From Bacteroidaceae bacterium (lineage in GTDB: Bacteria > Bacteroidota > Bacteroidia > Bacteroidales > Bacteroidaceae): a stretch of DNA of 64,000 nucleotides. Shown here one piece after another: positions 1 through 8,499 of the stretch. The notes below the pieces were generated by a model. That model worked only from the letters and a program-made list of their open reading frames with translations, ran no database searches and was not told where the DNA came from. How positions within the stretch are numbered: the stretch's first letter is position 1; each line of letters begins with the position of its first letter. A program made the position numbers and the translations under genes. The stretch spans positions 1-64,000 of the forward strand of contig JAGCPD010000067.1 in the NCBI GenBank assembly GCA_017645305.1. The letters run 5' to 3'.

Positions 1-235
1 ATCTGTTCTGTAATATAATACGGTATGGGAAGTCTGACTGGCCGGGTATGTCTAATCTCATTTCCCTTTTACGGAAATGACGGTTCGTACTTGTTTCTCC
101 TGTACTACAATTTCTGTCTATGGAATTATGTCAAAGAACTTTCAAATTAAGCGCATTCAGACCTAGCCACCTTCTTGAGGTGGTTCGTTCCTCATTTGCG
201 GATGCAAAGGTACGACAAGTTTTAAAACCTCACAA
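1..235 (-). promoter_or_regulatory. Probable rRNA operon promoter and leader (16S rRNA expected just off the left edge)
   Basis: Read on the minus strand, this stretch has a strong Bacteroidetes promoter: TACCTTTG (205-212) with TTG 20 bases upstream (233-235). It is followed by about 200 bases with no ORF. The leader holds a hairpin CCACCT/AGGTGG (167-183), a boxA-like GTTCTTTGACAT (128-139) and a second hairpin CATTTCC/GGAAATG (59-79). The phrase AAGTTCTTTGACAT is what I recall from leaders just ahead of 16S genes in Bacteroidetes. The 16S gene itself is not in the window, so the identification is inferred from the leader. Confidence 0.55.
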
Positions 236-326
236 TATTTCGCTTTTTTTTTTTCGGATTTCCAGGATTTTTTTTCTTACACCTTATATATAATTACGCG
301 CGAGATAAAACAGAAAACAAATACTA

Positions 327-359
327 TTGTGGAGATTTCAAAAAGAAATTGTAATTTTG
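327..359 (+). promoter_or_regulatory. Promoter of the MscS gene
   Basis: TAATTTTG at 352-359 fits the TAnnTTTG -7 element, and a TTG lies at 327-329. The gap of 22 is slightly long. The predicted transcript starts about 25 bases before the ATG at 384. Confidence 0.5.
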
Positions 360-383
360 CAACAAAAATAAAAACCAGACATT

Positions 384-1262
384 ATGACATTATTACAAGC
401 AAATGAAATTACAGAAAAGACCTCTGGAATGATAGAGGCTGTATCGAAAGGAAAATTAGACACACTGCTACAACAGCTGACTTCGTTAGGCGTGGAAGCA
501 GGCAAAAGCATCCTGCTAGCTGTCATAGTAGCCGTCGTAGGCCGTTATGCCGTAAAGTTCATTAACAAACTGGTGGCCCGAATGTTGGAGCGCAGAAATG
601 TGGAGCCAACAGTACAATCGTTCCTGAAGAGCTTTATCAACATTCTGCTTGTTATTTTGCTTATTATCACTGTTATCGGAACTCTTGGCGTAAACACAAC
701 CAGCCTTGCCGCCCTGCTGGCTTCTGCCGGTTTGGCTATTGGTATGGCGCTGAGCGGCAACTTACAGAATCTAGCTGGCGGCCTTATCCTGCTCTTCTTC
801 AAACCATATAAAGTAGGCGACTTTATTGAGGCTCAAGGTGTGAGTGGCATTGTAAAAGCTATTCAGACATTTCACACAGTCCTGACCACAACTGACAACA
901 AAGAGTTGTTCATTCCAAACGGTCCACTTTCAAGTGGCAACATAACGAACTATACAAAGAATGAATTACGCCGAGTTGACTTTACTATCAGCGTGGAATA
1001 CGGTACAGAGGTTGAGAAAGTGAAGCAAGTAACACAGGCCCTTTTAGAATGCGACGACCGCATCAAGCAAGAACCGGCTCCCTTTATCGCTGTGAAAAAT
1101 TTGGCAGACAGCAGTGTGGACTTTACCCTTCGTGTTTGGGTAAATGCATCCGATTATTGGGATGTCTTTTTTGACACAAATGAGCGCATCTACTCAGAGT
1201 ATAACAAACAAGGAATCCGTTTCCCCTTCCCACAATTACAAATTCATCAATATAAAGAATAA
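384..1262 (+). CDS. mscS: Small-conductance mechanosensitive channel, MscS family
   Basis: 292 residues, close to the 286 of E. coli MscS. Three membrane segments are visible at about 42-57, 83-102 and 105-139. The third is the pore helix, with the Gly/Ala-rich run GLAIGMALSGNLQNLAGG, followed by FKPYKVGDFIEAQGVSG, which opens the beta domain. The cytoplasmic part keeps IPNGPLSSGNITNYT and ends FPFPQLQIH, like the family. The channel opens under membrane tension to release solutes on hypo-osmotic shock. It stands alone with its own promoter, and ATG 384 is the only sensible start. Family assignment is secure; physiological specificity is inferred from the family. Confidence 0.95.
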   Translation: MTLLQANEITEKTSGMIEAVSKGKLDTLLQQLTSLGVEAGKSILLAVIVAVVGRYAVKFINKLVARMLERRNVEPTVQSFLKSFINILLVILLIITVIGTLGVNTTSLAALLASAGLAIGMALSGNLQNLAGGLILLFFKPYKVGDFIEAQGVSGIVKAIQTFHTVLTTTDNKELFIPNGPLSSGNITNYTKNELRRVDFTISVEYGTEVEKVKQVTQALLECDDRIKQEPAPFIAVKNLADSSVDFTLRVWVNASDYWDVFFDTNERIYSEYNKQGIRFPFPQLQIHQYKE

Positions 1263-1309
1263 CAAGAGGCGGTTCCACAAACAGAACGAGCCAATTCATT
1301 TAAAGACAT

Positions 1310-1375
1310 ATTCAGTGAATTTATACTGTAAATTCAGTGTATTTATATTGTAAATTCAGTGTATTTACAACGAAA
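1310..1375. repeat. 22-bp tandem array, three units
   Basis: Units start at 1310, 1332 and 1354 and share ATTCAGTG(A/T)ATTTA; the third unit diverges after its first 17 bases. The array lies in the 319-base gap between mscS and the next operon. No hairpin or ORF explains it. Two other arrays in this window have exactly the same period (30748-30857 and 57211-57276). Confidence 0.85.
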
Positions 1376-1432
1376 ATTTACAGAATCGTGTCATAACAAC
1401 CTCGGCTTATTCTACAATCTGACCAGCCTCCT

Positions 1433-1528
1433 TTTGTCACATATATTCTTTAATATATATTTTTGCCTTTTTTAGTTCTATTTTCTTTGTATATAGTTTG
1501 CTTTTTAACGAATTTCTGCGTAACTTTG
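1433..1528 (+). promoter_or_regulatory. Two tandem promoters for the TM2-DUF2752-DUF4870-M48 operon
   Basis: The distal promoter has TTTG at 1433-1436 and TATTTTTG at 1458-1465 (gap 21). The proximal one has TTTG at 1497-1500 and TAACTTTG at 1521-1528 (gap 20), an excellent match to the Bacteroidetes consensus. The proximal promoter implies a leader of about 50 bases before ATG 1582. Confidence 0.6.
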
Positions 1529-1581
1529 CATCAGTATTACCAATCATATAGTATATTACTAACCCTAATTAAATTAAAAAA

Positions 1582-1917
1582 ATGGAACAGCAAAAAGTTG
1601 ACATGTTCATTATGATGAACAACAAGTATTTCCCCGAGTCACAAATACCCTTCATCCGTGAGCGTCTGCTCGCTGCTGACGAGAGTAGGGCAAACATGAT
1701 TCAGACAATTCAGTACAAGGATCCCACTACAGCTCTTATACTCAGCGTTTTACTGGGTGCCTATGGCGTGGATCGTTTCTATATTGGCGACAATGGATTA
1801 GGCGTAGGCAAGTTATTAACTTGTGGAGGTCTTGGCATTTGGGCCATCATTGACTGGTTCTTGATTATGAATTCTACACGTGAAAAGAACCTTGCCCGCC
1901 TAATGACATTCCTCTAA
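1582..1917 (+). CDS. TM2 domain-containing membrane protein
   Basis: 111 residues. A cytosolic N-terminal half is followed by a TM2 domain (about residues 48-98): two short membrane helices joined by a turn, with the family hallmark GAYGVDRFYIGD at 59-70 and a second helix containing GIWAIIDWF. TM2 proteins are small two-helix membrane proteins of unknown biochemical role. The gene opens a tight four-gene operon, with only 3 bases before the next start, so its role is probably linked to the membrane proteins downstream. ATG 1582 follows an A-rich stretch typical of Bacteroidetes translation starts. Confidence 0.9.
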   Translation: MEQQKVDMFIMMNNKYFPESQIPFIRERLLAADESRANMIQTIQYKDPTTALILSVLLGAYGVDRFYIGDNGLGVGKLLTCGGLGIWAIIDWFLIMNSTREKNLARLMTFL

Positions 1918-1920
1918 GAT

Positions 1921-2331
1921 ATGCGTTCCGAAAGAGGACGACTATATACCCTACTACTATTATTAACTGCGTGCGGCTATATTTGGTTGTTGACCTGTAA
2001 TGATGGTAGTGGGGTTTTTGGATGGAACGGATGTCTGACAAGATTTCTTTTTAATATTCCATGTCCGTCATGCGGGACAACACGAGCCATACGCGCATTA
2101 CTCCATGGCGAGTGGCTGAAATCTCTGTATTACAACCCATTAGGAATTCTGTTGGCTGCGATGATGGCGGTAATTCCCATTTGGATTTTGGCAGACCTTC
2201 TTACCGAGTCGGCATCATTCCTCAAAACATATCGTATTATAGAAAAGAAACTTAGAAAATGGCCTTACGCTCTTACAGGCATATTGGCCATATTGATTAA
2301 TTGGATATGGAATCTTGTGAAATACACATAA
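1921..2331 (+). CDS. DUF2752 membrane protein
   Basis: 136 residues with three hydrophobic segments (about 9-25, 69-90 and 113-131). The diagnostic motif CPSCGTTRA sits at residues 48-56, with a paired-cysteine CPxC arrangement just after the first membrane span; this defines DUF2752. The function of the family is unknown, and the CxxC pair could bind metal or be redox active, but nothing here decides that. The end of the gene overlaps the start of the next by 25 bases, indicating translational coupling. In Bacteroidetes this family often sits next to TM2 proteins, as it does here. Confidence 0.88.
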   Translation: MRSERGRLYTLLLLLTACGYIWLLTCNDGSGVFGWNGCLTRFLFNIPCPSCGTTRAIRALLHGEWLKSLYYNPLGILLAAMMAVIPIWILADLLTESASFLKTYRIIEKKLRKWPYALTGILAILINWIWNLVKYT

Positions 2332-2765
2332 ACGAATCTTCTCTACGTATAGAAGATGTGGTTCCCTATGAGGACGAGAAGGAGCGTGCTTCCGGCTGCT
2401 ACATCATGTCGCTTGTTGCCGTGATGATTGGGTTGCCTATGCCAATCATAAACCTTGTGGCAACGGGAATATTCTACCTTATGTCCCGCAAGGGAACTTT
2501 CTTTGTCAGATGGAATTCCACTCAGGCCCTTATCTCTCAAGTGCCGCTTTTTGTAATGAACAACATACTGTTCTGGTGGACAATCAGGATTCTTTTCTGT
2601 TTTAGCGATCTATCCTCGACATATATAGCTTATTTTATTACAGTCAACTTGTACAACATCTATGACTTTGTAGAGACTGTTCTCTCTGCTGTTAACACGC
2701 GAAAAGGAAAGGTACACAGATGGTATCTTTACGGAACAATAACCGATAAGATTTGCAAAAGATGA
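2307..2765 (+). CDS. DUF4870-like membrane protein
   Basis: 152 residues from ATG 2307; an earlier TTG at 2301 would add only two residues. After a charged N-terminus there are three to four hydrophobic segments: SLVAVMIGLPMPIINLVATGIFYL, then SQVPLFVMNNILFWW and YIAYFITVNLYNIYDFV. The motif RKGTFFVRWNSTQALISQ between the first two resembles the conserved F(V/A)R.h..QAL stretch of DUF4870 proteins. Function unknown. It starts inside the DUF2752 gene, and its TGA stop overlaps the ATG of the protease gene (ATGA), so all four genes appear to be translated as a coupled unit. Confidence 0.7.
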   Translation: MESCEIHINESSLRIEDVVPYEDEKERASGCYIMSLVAVMIGLPMPIINLVATGIFYLMSRKGTFFVRWNSTQALISQVPLFVMNNILFWWTIRILFCFSDLSSTYIAYFITVNLYNIYDFVETVLSAVNTRKGKVHRWYLYGTITDKICKR

Positions 2766-3532
2766 AAAAGATACTCAAAGAATTTTTTATATCAACACTA
2801 CTATTCTTCGGCATCTTCCATGTTACATTACAAGTCGATTGGCTGAACCTCTTTCACCTTTCTCCCACGATTGTTGGCGACAAGTTATCAGAATGGGTAT
2901 GGGACTTGACGTACAAAGGGCTCAACGAGGTAAAAAACGACAATGTACGCTTACCAATAGATACCTTAGTACACGAAATGTGTACAGCAAACGGCATTGA
3001 TACAACAAGTATTAGTGTTGTAATTAGCAGAAACCCCGATGTAAACGCCTTTGCTACTGTAGGAAGACATATCATTGTGAACACTGGGCTTATTGAAAAG
3101 ATGGATAATGAGGCGCAATTGTGTGCTGTTATAGGGCACGAAATGGCCCACCTTGAGTTAGGACACATACAGTCTGGCATCCGTCAGCAAGCCATATTTC
3201 AGGTAATACTGATACTGCTTACAGGTAACGGAAATATTGATAGCCTTATTAACATTACCAGTCAAATGATAAGCAACTCCATTACCCGTGCAAAAGAGAA
3301 CGAGGCCGATAAGCAGGGGGCTCGTTTCCTCTATGCCATGCACCTAAACCCCATGGAAATGGCAAATACACTTGAATCTTTCGAAAGTTACGGCATATTG
3401 TCATATATTTCCGACCATGCCGACAGCAAAAAACGCGCCGAAAATATCCGTAAAATGCACTTTCCACACAAAGGTCCCTACCGACAGATTCTGTCCCAAG
3501 AGACGTGGGAGAAATTGAAAAACAGTCTATAG
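2762..3532 (+). CDS. M48 family zinc metalloprotease
   Basis: 256 residues from ATG 2762, which overlaps the previous stop as ATGA; a TTG at 2753 is possible but less likely. One N-terminal membrane anchor or signal (about 8-24) is followed by an M48 peptidase domain. HEMAH at 126-130 supplies the two zinc histidines and catalytic Glu, and NEADKQGARF (Glu181) supplies the third ligand. Relatives include BepA/LoiP and HtpX-type proteases that act on outer-membrane or membrane proteins. The anchor and the preceding membrane genes suggest cell-envelope quality control, which is inference. The stop shares the palindrome CTATAG with the stop of the convergent TolC gene. Confidence 0.9.
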   Translation: MKKILKEFFISTLLFFGIFHVTLQVDWLNLFHLSPTIVGDKLSEWVWDLTYKGLNEVKNDNVRLPIDTLVHEMCTANGIDTTSISVVISRNPDVNAFATVGRHIIVNTGLIEKMDNEAQLCAVIGHEMAHLELGHIQSGIRQQAIFQVILILLTGNGNIDSLINITSQMISNSITRAKENEADKQGARFLYAMHLNPMEMANTLESFESYGILSYISDHADSKKRAENIRKMHFPHKGPYRQILSQETWEKLKNSL

Positions 3533-4843
3533 TTCTTTTCCTCTGTAGAAGTCAAGTATCTTTTTGCGAAAAAGGTAAGTATAACGCGACTGAACCTGCT
3601 GTGATTCGGCTCTCATGTATTTTGTTTTGGCATCCTGAAACTCTGTTGCCGTTGCCTTACCATTCTCATATTTACGCTGCATGAGCAGAAAAGCCGTATT
3701 TGCACTGGCAAGAGCTGCGTCACTACTCTCGCACTGCCTACTGGCCGCTACCGCATTGTAATATGCCTGCTGAATCTCTTTATAAAGTGATTTCTTTGTC
3801 TGCTCCAACTTTATCTGCTGTGCATGAACTTGCAGACGAGCTGAACGCACATTATTGCGGGTGGCAAAACGATTGAAAATAGGAACCGACATAGATACAC
3901 CCAAGTACTGGTTGAAATTATCACGTAGCTGGCGTCCGAAACTCATCGTCTCGTAGCCAGAAGTCTTATAGTAACTACTGCCCAAGCCTGCATTAAAATA
4001 AAGCGACGGATAAAAGGCACTCTTAGCTATCAAAATATTTTTCTCAGCACTTTGCAACCTAATTTGCTCGGCTAGAATCTGCGGTTTTATACCCATAGCC
4101 TCGTTGTACACAAGGTCGGGAGAAGGCAGTTCCTCGTCTTTGACAGATACCACCTGAGGCTGGATTACATCAAACCCTTCCGGTGAATCCAGCTCCAGTA
4201 GTTGTGAAAGATTCAGAAGTGCCAGCATATAACTGTTCTGCTGCTGGGTAAGTGAAAGGTCGTCATTTGCAAGTGTAGAGCGAATCTGCGAGAGCTCCGC
4301 CTCTGAAGCCTTATTGTTCTGAAAAAGCAACTCCATCCGACGCACCTGTGCCTTGCTTAGTTCCACCTGACGTTCAGCCACAGCCACAAGATCTTTCTGA
4401 TAAATAGCCTCCAGATAGGAAGATGTCACGTTAAGCGCAACATTCTCTCGGGCATACTCGTAGTCCTGCAGGGCTGCCTGAAGATTAAGCTTGCGCATCT
4501 TAATATCTGCGGAAATCCGGCCACCAGTAATAATGGGCATACTGGTACCTACACTGAAACTTGTGCTTTGGGTATTGCGATTCACATAGGTATTGTCCGA
4601 TGTCAATGCGCGTCCAAAACTGAAATTTTCACCTAAGCTTCCACTCAAATCCGGCAAACGGCTGTTTCGACTAGTACTGAGTGAAATTTCCTGAAGCTTC
4701 ACATTATCTTCTTGCTGCTTGATATTCAAATTATGCGTTAGCGCATACTGCACACATTCTGTCAGCGACCATCCCTTTGTCTGCTGGGCAAAAGTCTGTA
4801 GCCAAACGCAGACCATGACAATTAATGTTACACCTCTTTTCAT
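3527..4843 (-). CDS. TolC family outer-membrane efflux protein
   Basis: 438 residues with a signal peptide (MKRGVTLIVMVCVWLQTFAQ) and two repeats of the outer-membrane efflux protein fold: long coiled-coil helices such as QKDLVAVAERQVELSKAQVRR and a second set near the C-terminus, separated by beta strands. It forms the outer-membrane tunnel for a tripartite exporter. It overlaps the adaptor gene upstream by four bases (ATGA) and ends the long minus-strand efflux operon, so its partners are the HlyD-like adaptor and the two FtsX-type permeases. Its last six bases are shared with the protease stop on the other strand. Confidence 0.92.
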   Translation of the reverse strand: MKRGVTLIVMVCVWLQTFAQQTKGWSLTECVQYALTHNLNIKQQEDNVKLQEISLSTSRNSRLPDLSGSLGENFSFGRALTSDNTYVNRNTQSTSFSVGTSMPIITGGRISADIKMRKLNLQAALQDYEYARENVALNVTSSYLEAIYQKDLVAVAERQVELSKAQVRRMELLFQNNKASEAELSQIRSTLANDDLSLTQQQNSYMLALLNLSQLLELDSPEGFDVIQPQVVSVKDEELPSPDLVYNEAMGIKPQILAEQIRLQSAEKNILIAKSAFYPSLYFNAGLGSSYYKTSGYETMSFGRQLRDNFNQYLGVSMSVPIFNRFATRNNVRSARLQVHAQQIKLEQTKKSLYKEIQQAYYNAVAASRQCESSDAALASANTAFLLMQRKYENGKATATEFQDAKTKYMRAESQQVQSRYTYLFRKKILDFYRGKEL

Positions 4844-5943
4844 TTCTTATCTTCTTTTAGAATTCCACGAACCTTCTCGCCAACTTTCAGCCCACTCTTG
4901 ACTTCTATATCAATACCGTTGCTCAAGCCCGTCTGCACCTTACGGCGAAGGAATTGCTGCTTAGGTACAGAATCAGTAAGCACATAGATAAAGGTGCTGT
5001 CGCCAACAAACTCCAAAGTTGCTTCTGGCACACAAACAGCTTTCTTCACCCTATCCAAGACAATCTCTGCATTGGCTCCATATCCAGAACGCAATGTCAC
5101 AGTGTCGGGTACCGTCAGCGCAGCTTTAATCTCAAACTGATTGGCACCATTGGTCTCTCTTCCCTTAGGCGAAATATACTCCAAACGCGCTGACATCTTC
5201 AGGTTCTGGACAGCCCCCACAGTAATGGTTACAGGCATACCCTCGACAATGCGCCCAACCTCTGTCTCATCTATATTTCCCCGAAAGATGAGATTTGACA
5301 TATCCGCTACGGTAGCGATAGTGGTACCGTCGTTGAACGAGTTGCTCAGAATCACAGAATTACCCACTTTCACAGGAATGTCCAGAATCAGACCGTCCAC
5401 TGTAGAACGCACCAGCGTGGTACTCATCTTGGCATTACTCAGTGAGACCCCTTCACGTACGATGTTCAACGCATCCCGACTGTTGGTCATCTCGCTCTTA
5501 GCCTGTTTCAGTGCCACCTGACTTTTTTCATAATCCTCAGCACTCACCACTTTCTCTTGGTACAGTTTTTCCATTCGCTGAAAATCAGTTTCTGCCTGAG
5601 CCAGATTGATTTCTGCTAACCTAACCCTATTCTCTGCACTGTTCAAACTGTTCATGTCGGGAATTACTTTTACCTTGGCAATTACCTCGTCCTTCTTTAC
5701 CATTTGTCCAGCTTCCTTGTAAAGTTCGGTGATAATACCTGAAATCTGAGGTTTTATATTCACCTCGTCACGCGGTTCAATCTTACCCGTCACAATAGTC
5801 GATTTTTCCAAGTCTTTCAATTGTACGGTTGAAATCTCATACACCATGTCCTTGGGACGTGATTTCTGATACAGGAACACGAATGTGCCTAAAAACACGG
5901 CACTCACCAAGACAATAATTGCCCATTTAAAAAACATTTTCAT
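4840..5943 (-). CDS. HlyD/MacA-type periplasmic adaptor of an ABC exporter
   Basis: 367 residues. An N-terminal membrane anchor (about 6-24) is followed by a barrel-sandwich/lipoyl-like half (IVTGKIEPRDEVNIKPQISG), a coiled-coil hairpin (NRVRLAEINLAQAETDFQRMEKL onward), the second lipoyl half (STTLVRSTVDGLILDIPVKVG) and a beta-barrel domain. This is the membrane fusion protein that bridges an inner-membrane ABC permease and TolC. The next gene starts inside its stop codon. The 43 bases upstream hold ATTATTAC-type simple repeats rather than a clear promoter, so it is probably co-transcribed with the permeases. Confidence 0.92.
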   Translation of the reverse strand: MKMFFKWAIIVLVSAVFLGTFVFLYQKSRPKDMVYEISTVQLKDLEKSTIVTGKIEPRDEVNIKPQISGIITELYKEAGQMVKKDEVIAKVKVIPDMNSLNSAENRVRLAEINLAQAETDFQRMEKLYQEKVVSAEDYEKSQVALKQAKSEMTNSRDALNIVREGVSLSNAKMSTTLVRSTVDGLILDIPVKVGNSVILSNSFNDGTTIATVADMSNLIFRGNIDETEVGRIVEGMPVTITVGAVQNLKMSARLEYISPKGRETNGANQFEIKAALTVPDTVTLRSGYGANAEIVLDRVKKAVCVPEATLEFVGDSTFIYVLTDSVPKQQFLRRKVQTGLSNGIDIEVKSGLKVGEKVRGILKEDKK

Positions 5944-5986
5944 ATTTTTCGATATTACGTTATTTCATTATTACGACAATTCATTA

Positions 5987-7234
5987 TTACTCTTCCCTCA
6001 TTGCATCTACAGGCTTTATATTCATAGCTCGGATAGCAGGAGCCAGTCCCGCCAACACGCCTAACACAGTAAGCAGAAGAGATGCTCCTATTGCCACGCC
6101 GAACGAAATCTGATACTGAGCCGTTGGGAAATCAACATGGGTAGCATTCTCCACCATCTGAAGAATGAATACAGCTAATGATATTCCGCTCATACCAGCT
6201 ATCAGTGTCAAGACTATACTTTCACTCATCACCATTGTCAGGATATCTTTTGGTGTTGCACCTATAGCCCTGCGGATTCCAATTTCGGTAGTTCGTTCCT
6301 TCACAGTAACTACCATAATGTTGCTCACGCCGATGGCTCCCGCCAAAAGCGTTCCTAAGCCAATCATCCATACCAGAATACTCACACCCGTAAACAAACT
6401 GTCAATCATACTGAAAATGGCCTCCGTATTTACCTTTATCAAAGCCTGTGTGTCTTTTGGGTGGATCATGTGAACACGCTTCAGTAATTCCTCCACCTTG
6501 TACTGTACCTCCGACATAGGGTATTCATCCTTTGCTACCAATGCCAAGATATCCACCTCGCTGCCCCTGTTATACATCTGGCGCATAGTCTCGTATGGCA
6601 AGTAAACCGTAGTCTGCGGATTACCACCTATGTTTATTCCCCCTGAGCCTTTTCCACTAACGCCAATCACGCAATAGTTAATACTATCTATGCGCAGGAA
6701 CTGGCCGCAAGGGTTCTCCAAATGGGGGAACAACTCCTCTGCTACACGTTTTCCTATAACACATACCTTTCTGTGCTGCATACCATCAGCATCAGTAAGG
6801 GCACGACCGTGTTTTATCTTCGGATTATCAACTTTACTGTAATCAGCATAGTGTCCCATCAGAGAAATACTGCAGGACTTGTCATTCGCCATAGCTCTTG
6901 CCCCCCAACTGCGGATAGTTGGTGTTACAACGTTAATTTCAGGCACACAGTTACGAATACGGGCTACATCGTCCAACTCCAGATGCCAGATTCTTCCACT
7001 ACGGAAACCCTTGTATGGTTCACTGGTGGAATTGGAAATCATAAAACCCGAATTTGAGGCTGCACCTGCAAAGTTCTCGCCCAACATAGTTTCCAGACCC
7101 TTTCCTCCTCCCATCAGCAAGATAAGCATGAACACGCCCCAGAAAATACCGAAGGCCGTCAGAAACGTACGCGTACGATTCTTACGAAGGGAGTCAAATA
7201 TCTCTTCCCACAAATCTGAATCCAACAGTTTCAT
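5987..7234 (-). CDS. MacB-like ABC transporter permease (FtsX fold), second copy
   Basis: 415 residues with the MacB/FtsX plan: one N-terminal membrane helix (about 22-44), a large periplasmic domain of about 240 residues (MacB_PCD), then three C-terminal helices (about 280-305, 330-355 and 377-402). The EIGIRRAIGATPKDI box between the helices is the conserved coupling region of FtsX permeases. It starts two bases after the stop of a paralogous permease, and the two probably form a heterodimer served by the single ATPase upstream. Such exporters use ATP to drive periplasmic substrates through TolC; the substrate here is unknown. Confidence 0.93.
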   Translation of the reverse strand: MKLLDSDLWEEIFDSLRKNRTRTFLTAFGIFWGVFMLILLMGGGKGLETMLGENFAGAASNSGFMISNSTSEPYKGFRSGRIWHLELDDVARIRNCVPEINVVTPTIRSWGARAMANDKSCSISLMGHYADYSKVDNPKIKHGRALTDADGMQHRKVCVIGKRVAEELFPHLENPCGQFLRIDSINYCVIGVSGKGSGGINIGGNPQTTVYLPYETMRQMYNRGSEVDILALVAKDEYPMSEVQYKVEELLKRVHMIHPKDTQALIKVNTEAIFSMIDSLFTGVSILVWMIGLGTLLAGAIGVSNIMVVTVKERTTEIGIRRAIGATPKDILTMVMSESIVLTLIAGMSGISLAVFILQMVENATHVDFPTAQYQISFGVAIGASLLLTVLGVLAGLAPAIRAMNIKPVDAMREE

Positions 7235-7236
7235 AA

Positions 7237-8493
7237 CTAAGCCCTCAATGCATCTATTGTTTTTACCTTTACCGCCTTGCGTGCAGGGAAGAAGCCTGCC
7301 AGTGCACCAGCTATAATAATCACTACGGTTGCCTGAAAACAGATGTGCAAGTCCACCGTTGGGTCAACAAAGTACTTGGCCTGGAAAACACCCAAATCCA
7401 TTACCTGATTACCCACCGTAGCATCCATCCATTCACAGAAGAAAATACCCAGCAACATACCTATGTAGCCAAAAATGGCAGTAATGACTACACTCTCCAT
7501 CACCACCATAGCAACAATGTTCCACGGACGGGCCCCTATAGCCCTACGAATACCAAACTCACGTGTGCGCTCCTTGACACTGATAAGCATAATGTTGCTC
7601 ACACTCACGACCCCACTCAGCAAAGTAAGCAATCCCAGAATCCAGAAGGCCTTGTTCAGAATGTCCATGGCTGTCTGCATCTGTATATTATCTCCGGCTT
7701 GGTTCCATATCCATAGCGCTCTGTCATCCGTTGGGTCAAAGGAATGAATATAACTGGTAGCACGTATGTATTCTTTCATAAACTGCTCCATAGCAGAATC
7801 GGTGGGGATATTATGCGTATTCATGGTCAGCTCGTCTATAAACCTGCCTTTATTATATATAGTGCACAATGTAGTGTAAGGAACATAGAAATTACTACCG
7901 TTGAACATCTCATCGGTCTTATATTCCCCCACCACAGTGTACAGGATACCACCCAACTTCACATTCCGCCCTATGGGTGATCCGCCTTCCTTGAACAAGT
8001 CCTTACAACTGTTGCTTCCCATCACACATACCTTACGCTTTTCCGTCATATCCATGATGTTGATGAAACGACCCTCCAGAATCTCCACTGCTTGCGAAGC
8101 AGCATACTCAGGATAAACTCCCACCATCGAGGCACCATTGATGTAATGAGCACCATAGCTGGCCACCACACCATCCTGATTTACTGTAGGAATAGCACTG
8201 GTAATCTGATTAGGAAAGTGGCGGCGACTCATTTCCAAATCACGATCGTCCAATCGGATGAGCCGCCCTTCCTTGATTCCCTCCCAAGGCTTAGTAGTCC
8301 TTCCGCCAAAAACATGAACGGCATCAAAAGCAAAACTGCCCATATTGTACTGGAAAGAATGAATAACGCCATTGCCGGCTCCTTGCAGTACGATGAGCAA
8401 GAACAGTCCGCTCACCACAGCAAAGCCTGTGGCTATGGTGCGCATCATATTACGTCTTAGGGTTCCTTTTATTTCGTACAGCAGTTCAAACAT
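7237..8493 (-). CDS. MacB-like ABC transporter permease (FtsX fold), first copy
   Basis: 418 residues with the same architecture as the downstream permease: an N-terminal helix after RNMMRTIATGFAVVSG, a large extracytoplasmic domain, three C-terminal helices, and the coupling segment EFGIRRAIGARPWNI. It follows the ATPase gene by six bases. The two permeases are clearly paralogous but diverged, typical of Bacteroidetes systems in which MacB is split into one separate ATPase and two permeases. No ATPase domain is fused, unlike E. coli MacB. Confidence 0.93.
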   Translation of the reverse strand: MFELLYEIKGTLRRNMMRTIATGFAVVSGLFLLIVLQGAGNGVIHSFQYNMGSFAFDAVHVFGGRTTKPWEGIKEGRLIRLDDRDLEMSRRHFPNQITSAIPTVNQDGVVASYGAHYINGASMVGVYPEYAASQAVEILEGRFINIMDMTEKRKVCVMGSNSCKDLFKEGGSPIGRNVKLGGILYTVVGEYKTDEMFNGSNFYVPYTTLCTIYNKGRFIDELTMNTHNIPTDSAMEQFMKEYIRATSYIHSFDPTDDRALWIWNQAGDNIQMQTAMDILNKAFWILGLLTLLSGVVSVSNIMLISVKERTREFGIRRAIGARPWNIVAMVVMESVVITAIFGYIGMLLGIFFCEWMDATVGNQVMDLGVFQAKYFVDPTVDLHICFQATVVIIIAGALAGFFPARKAVKVKTIDALRA

Positions 8494-8499
8494 GAGAAA

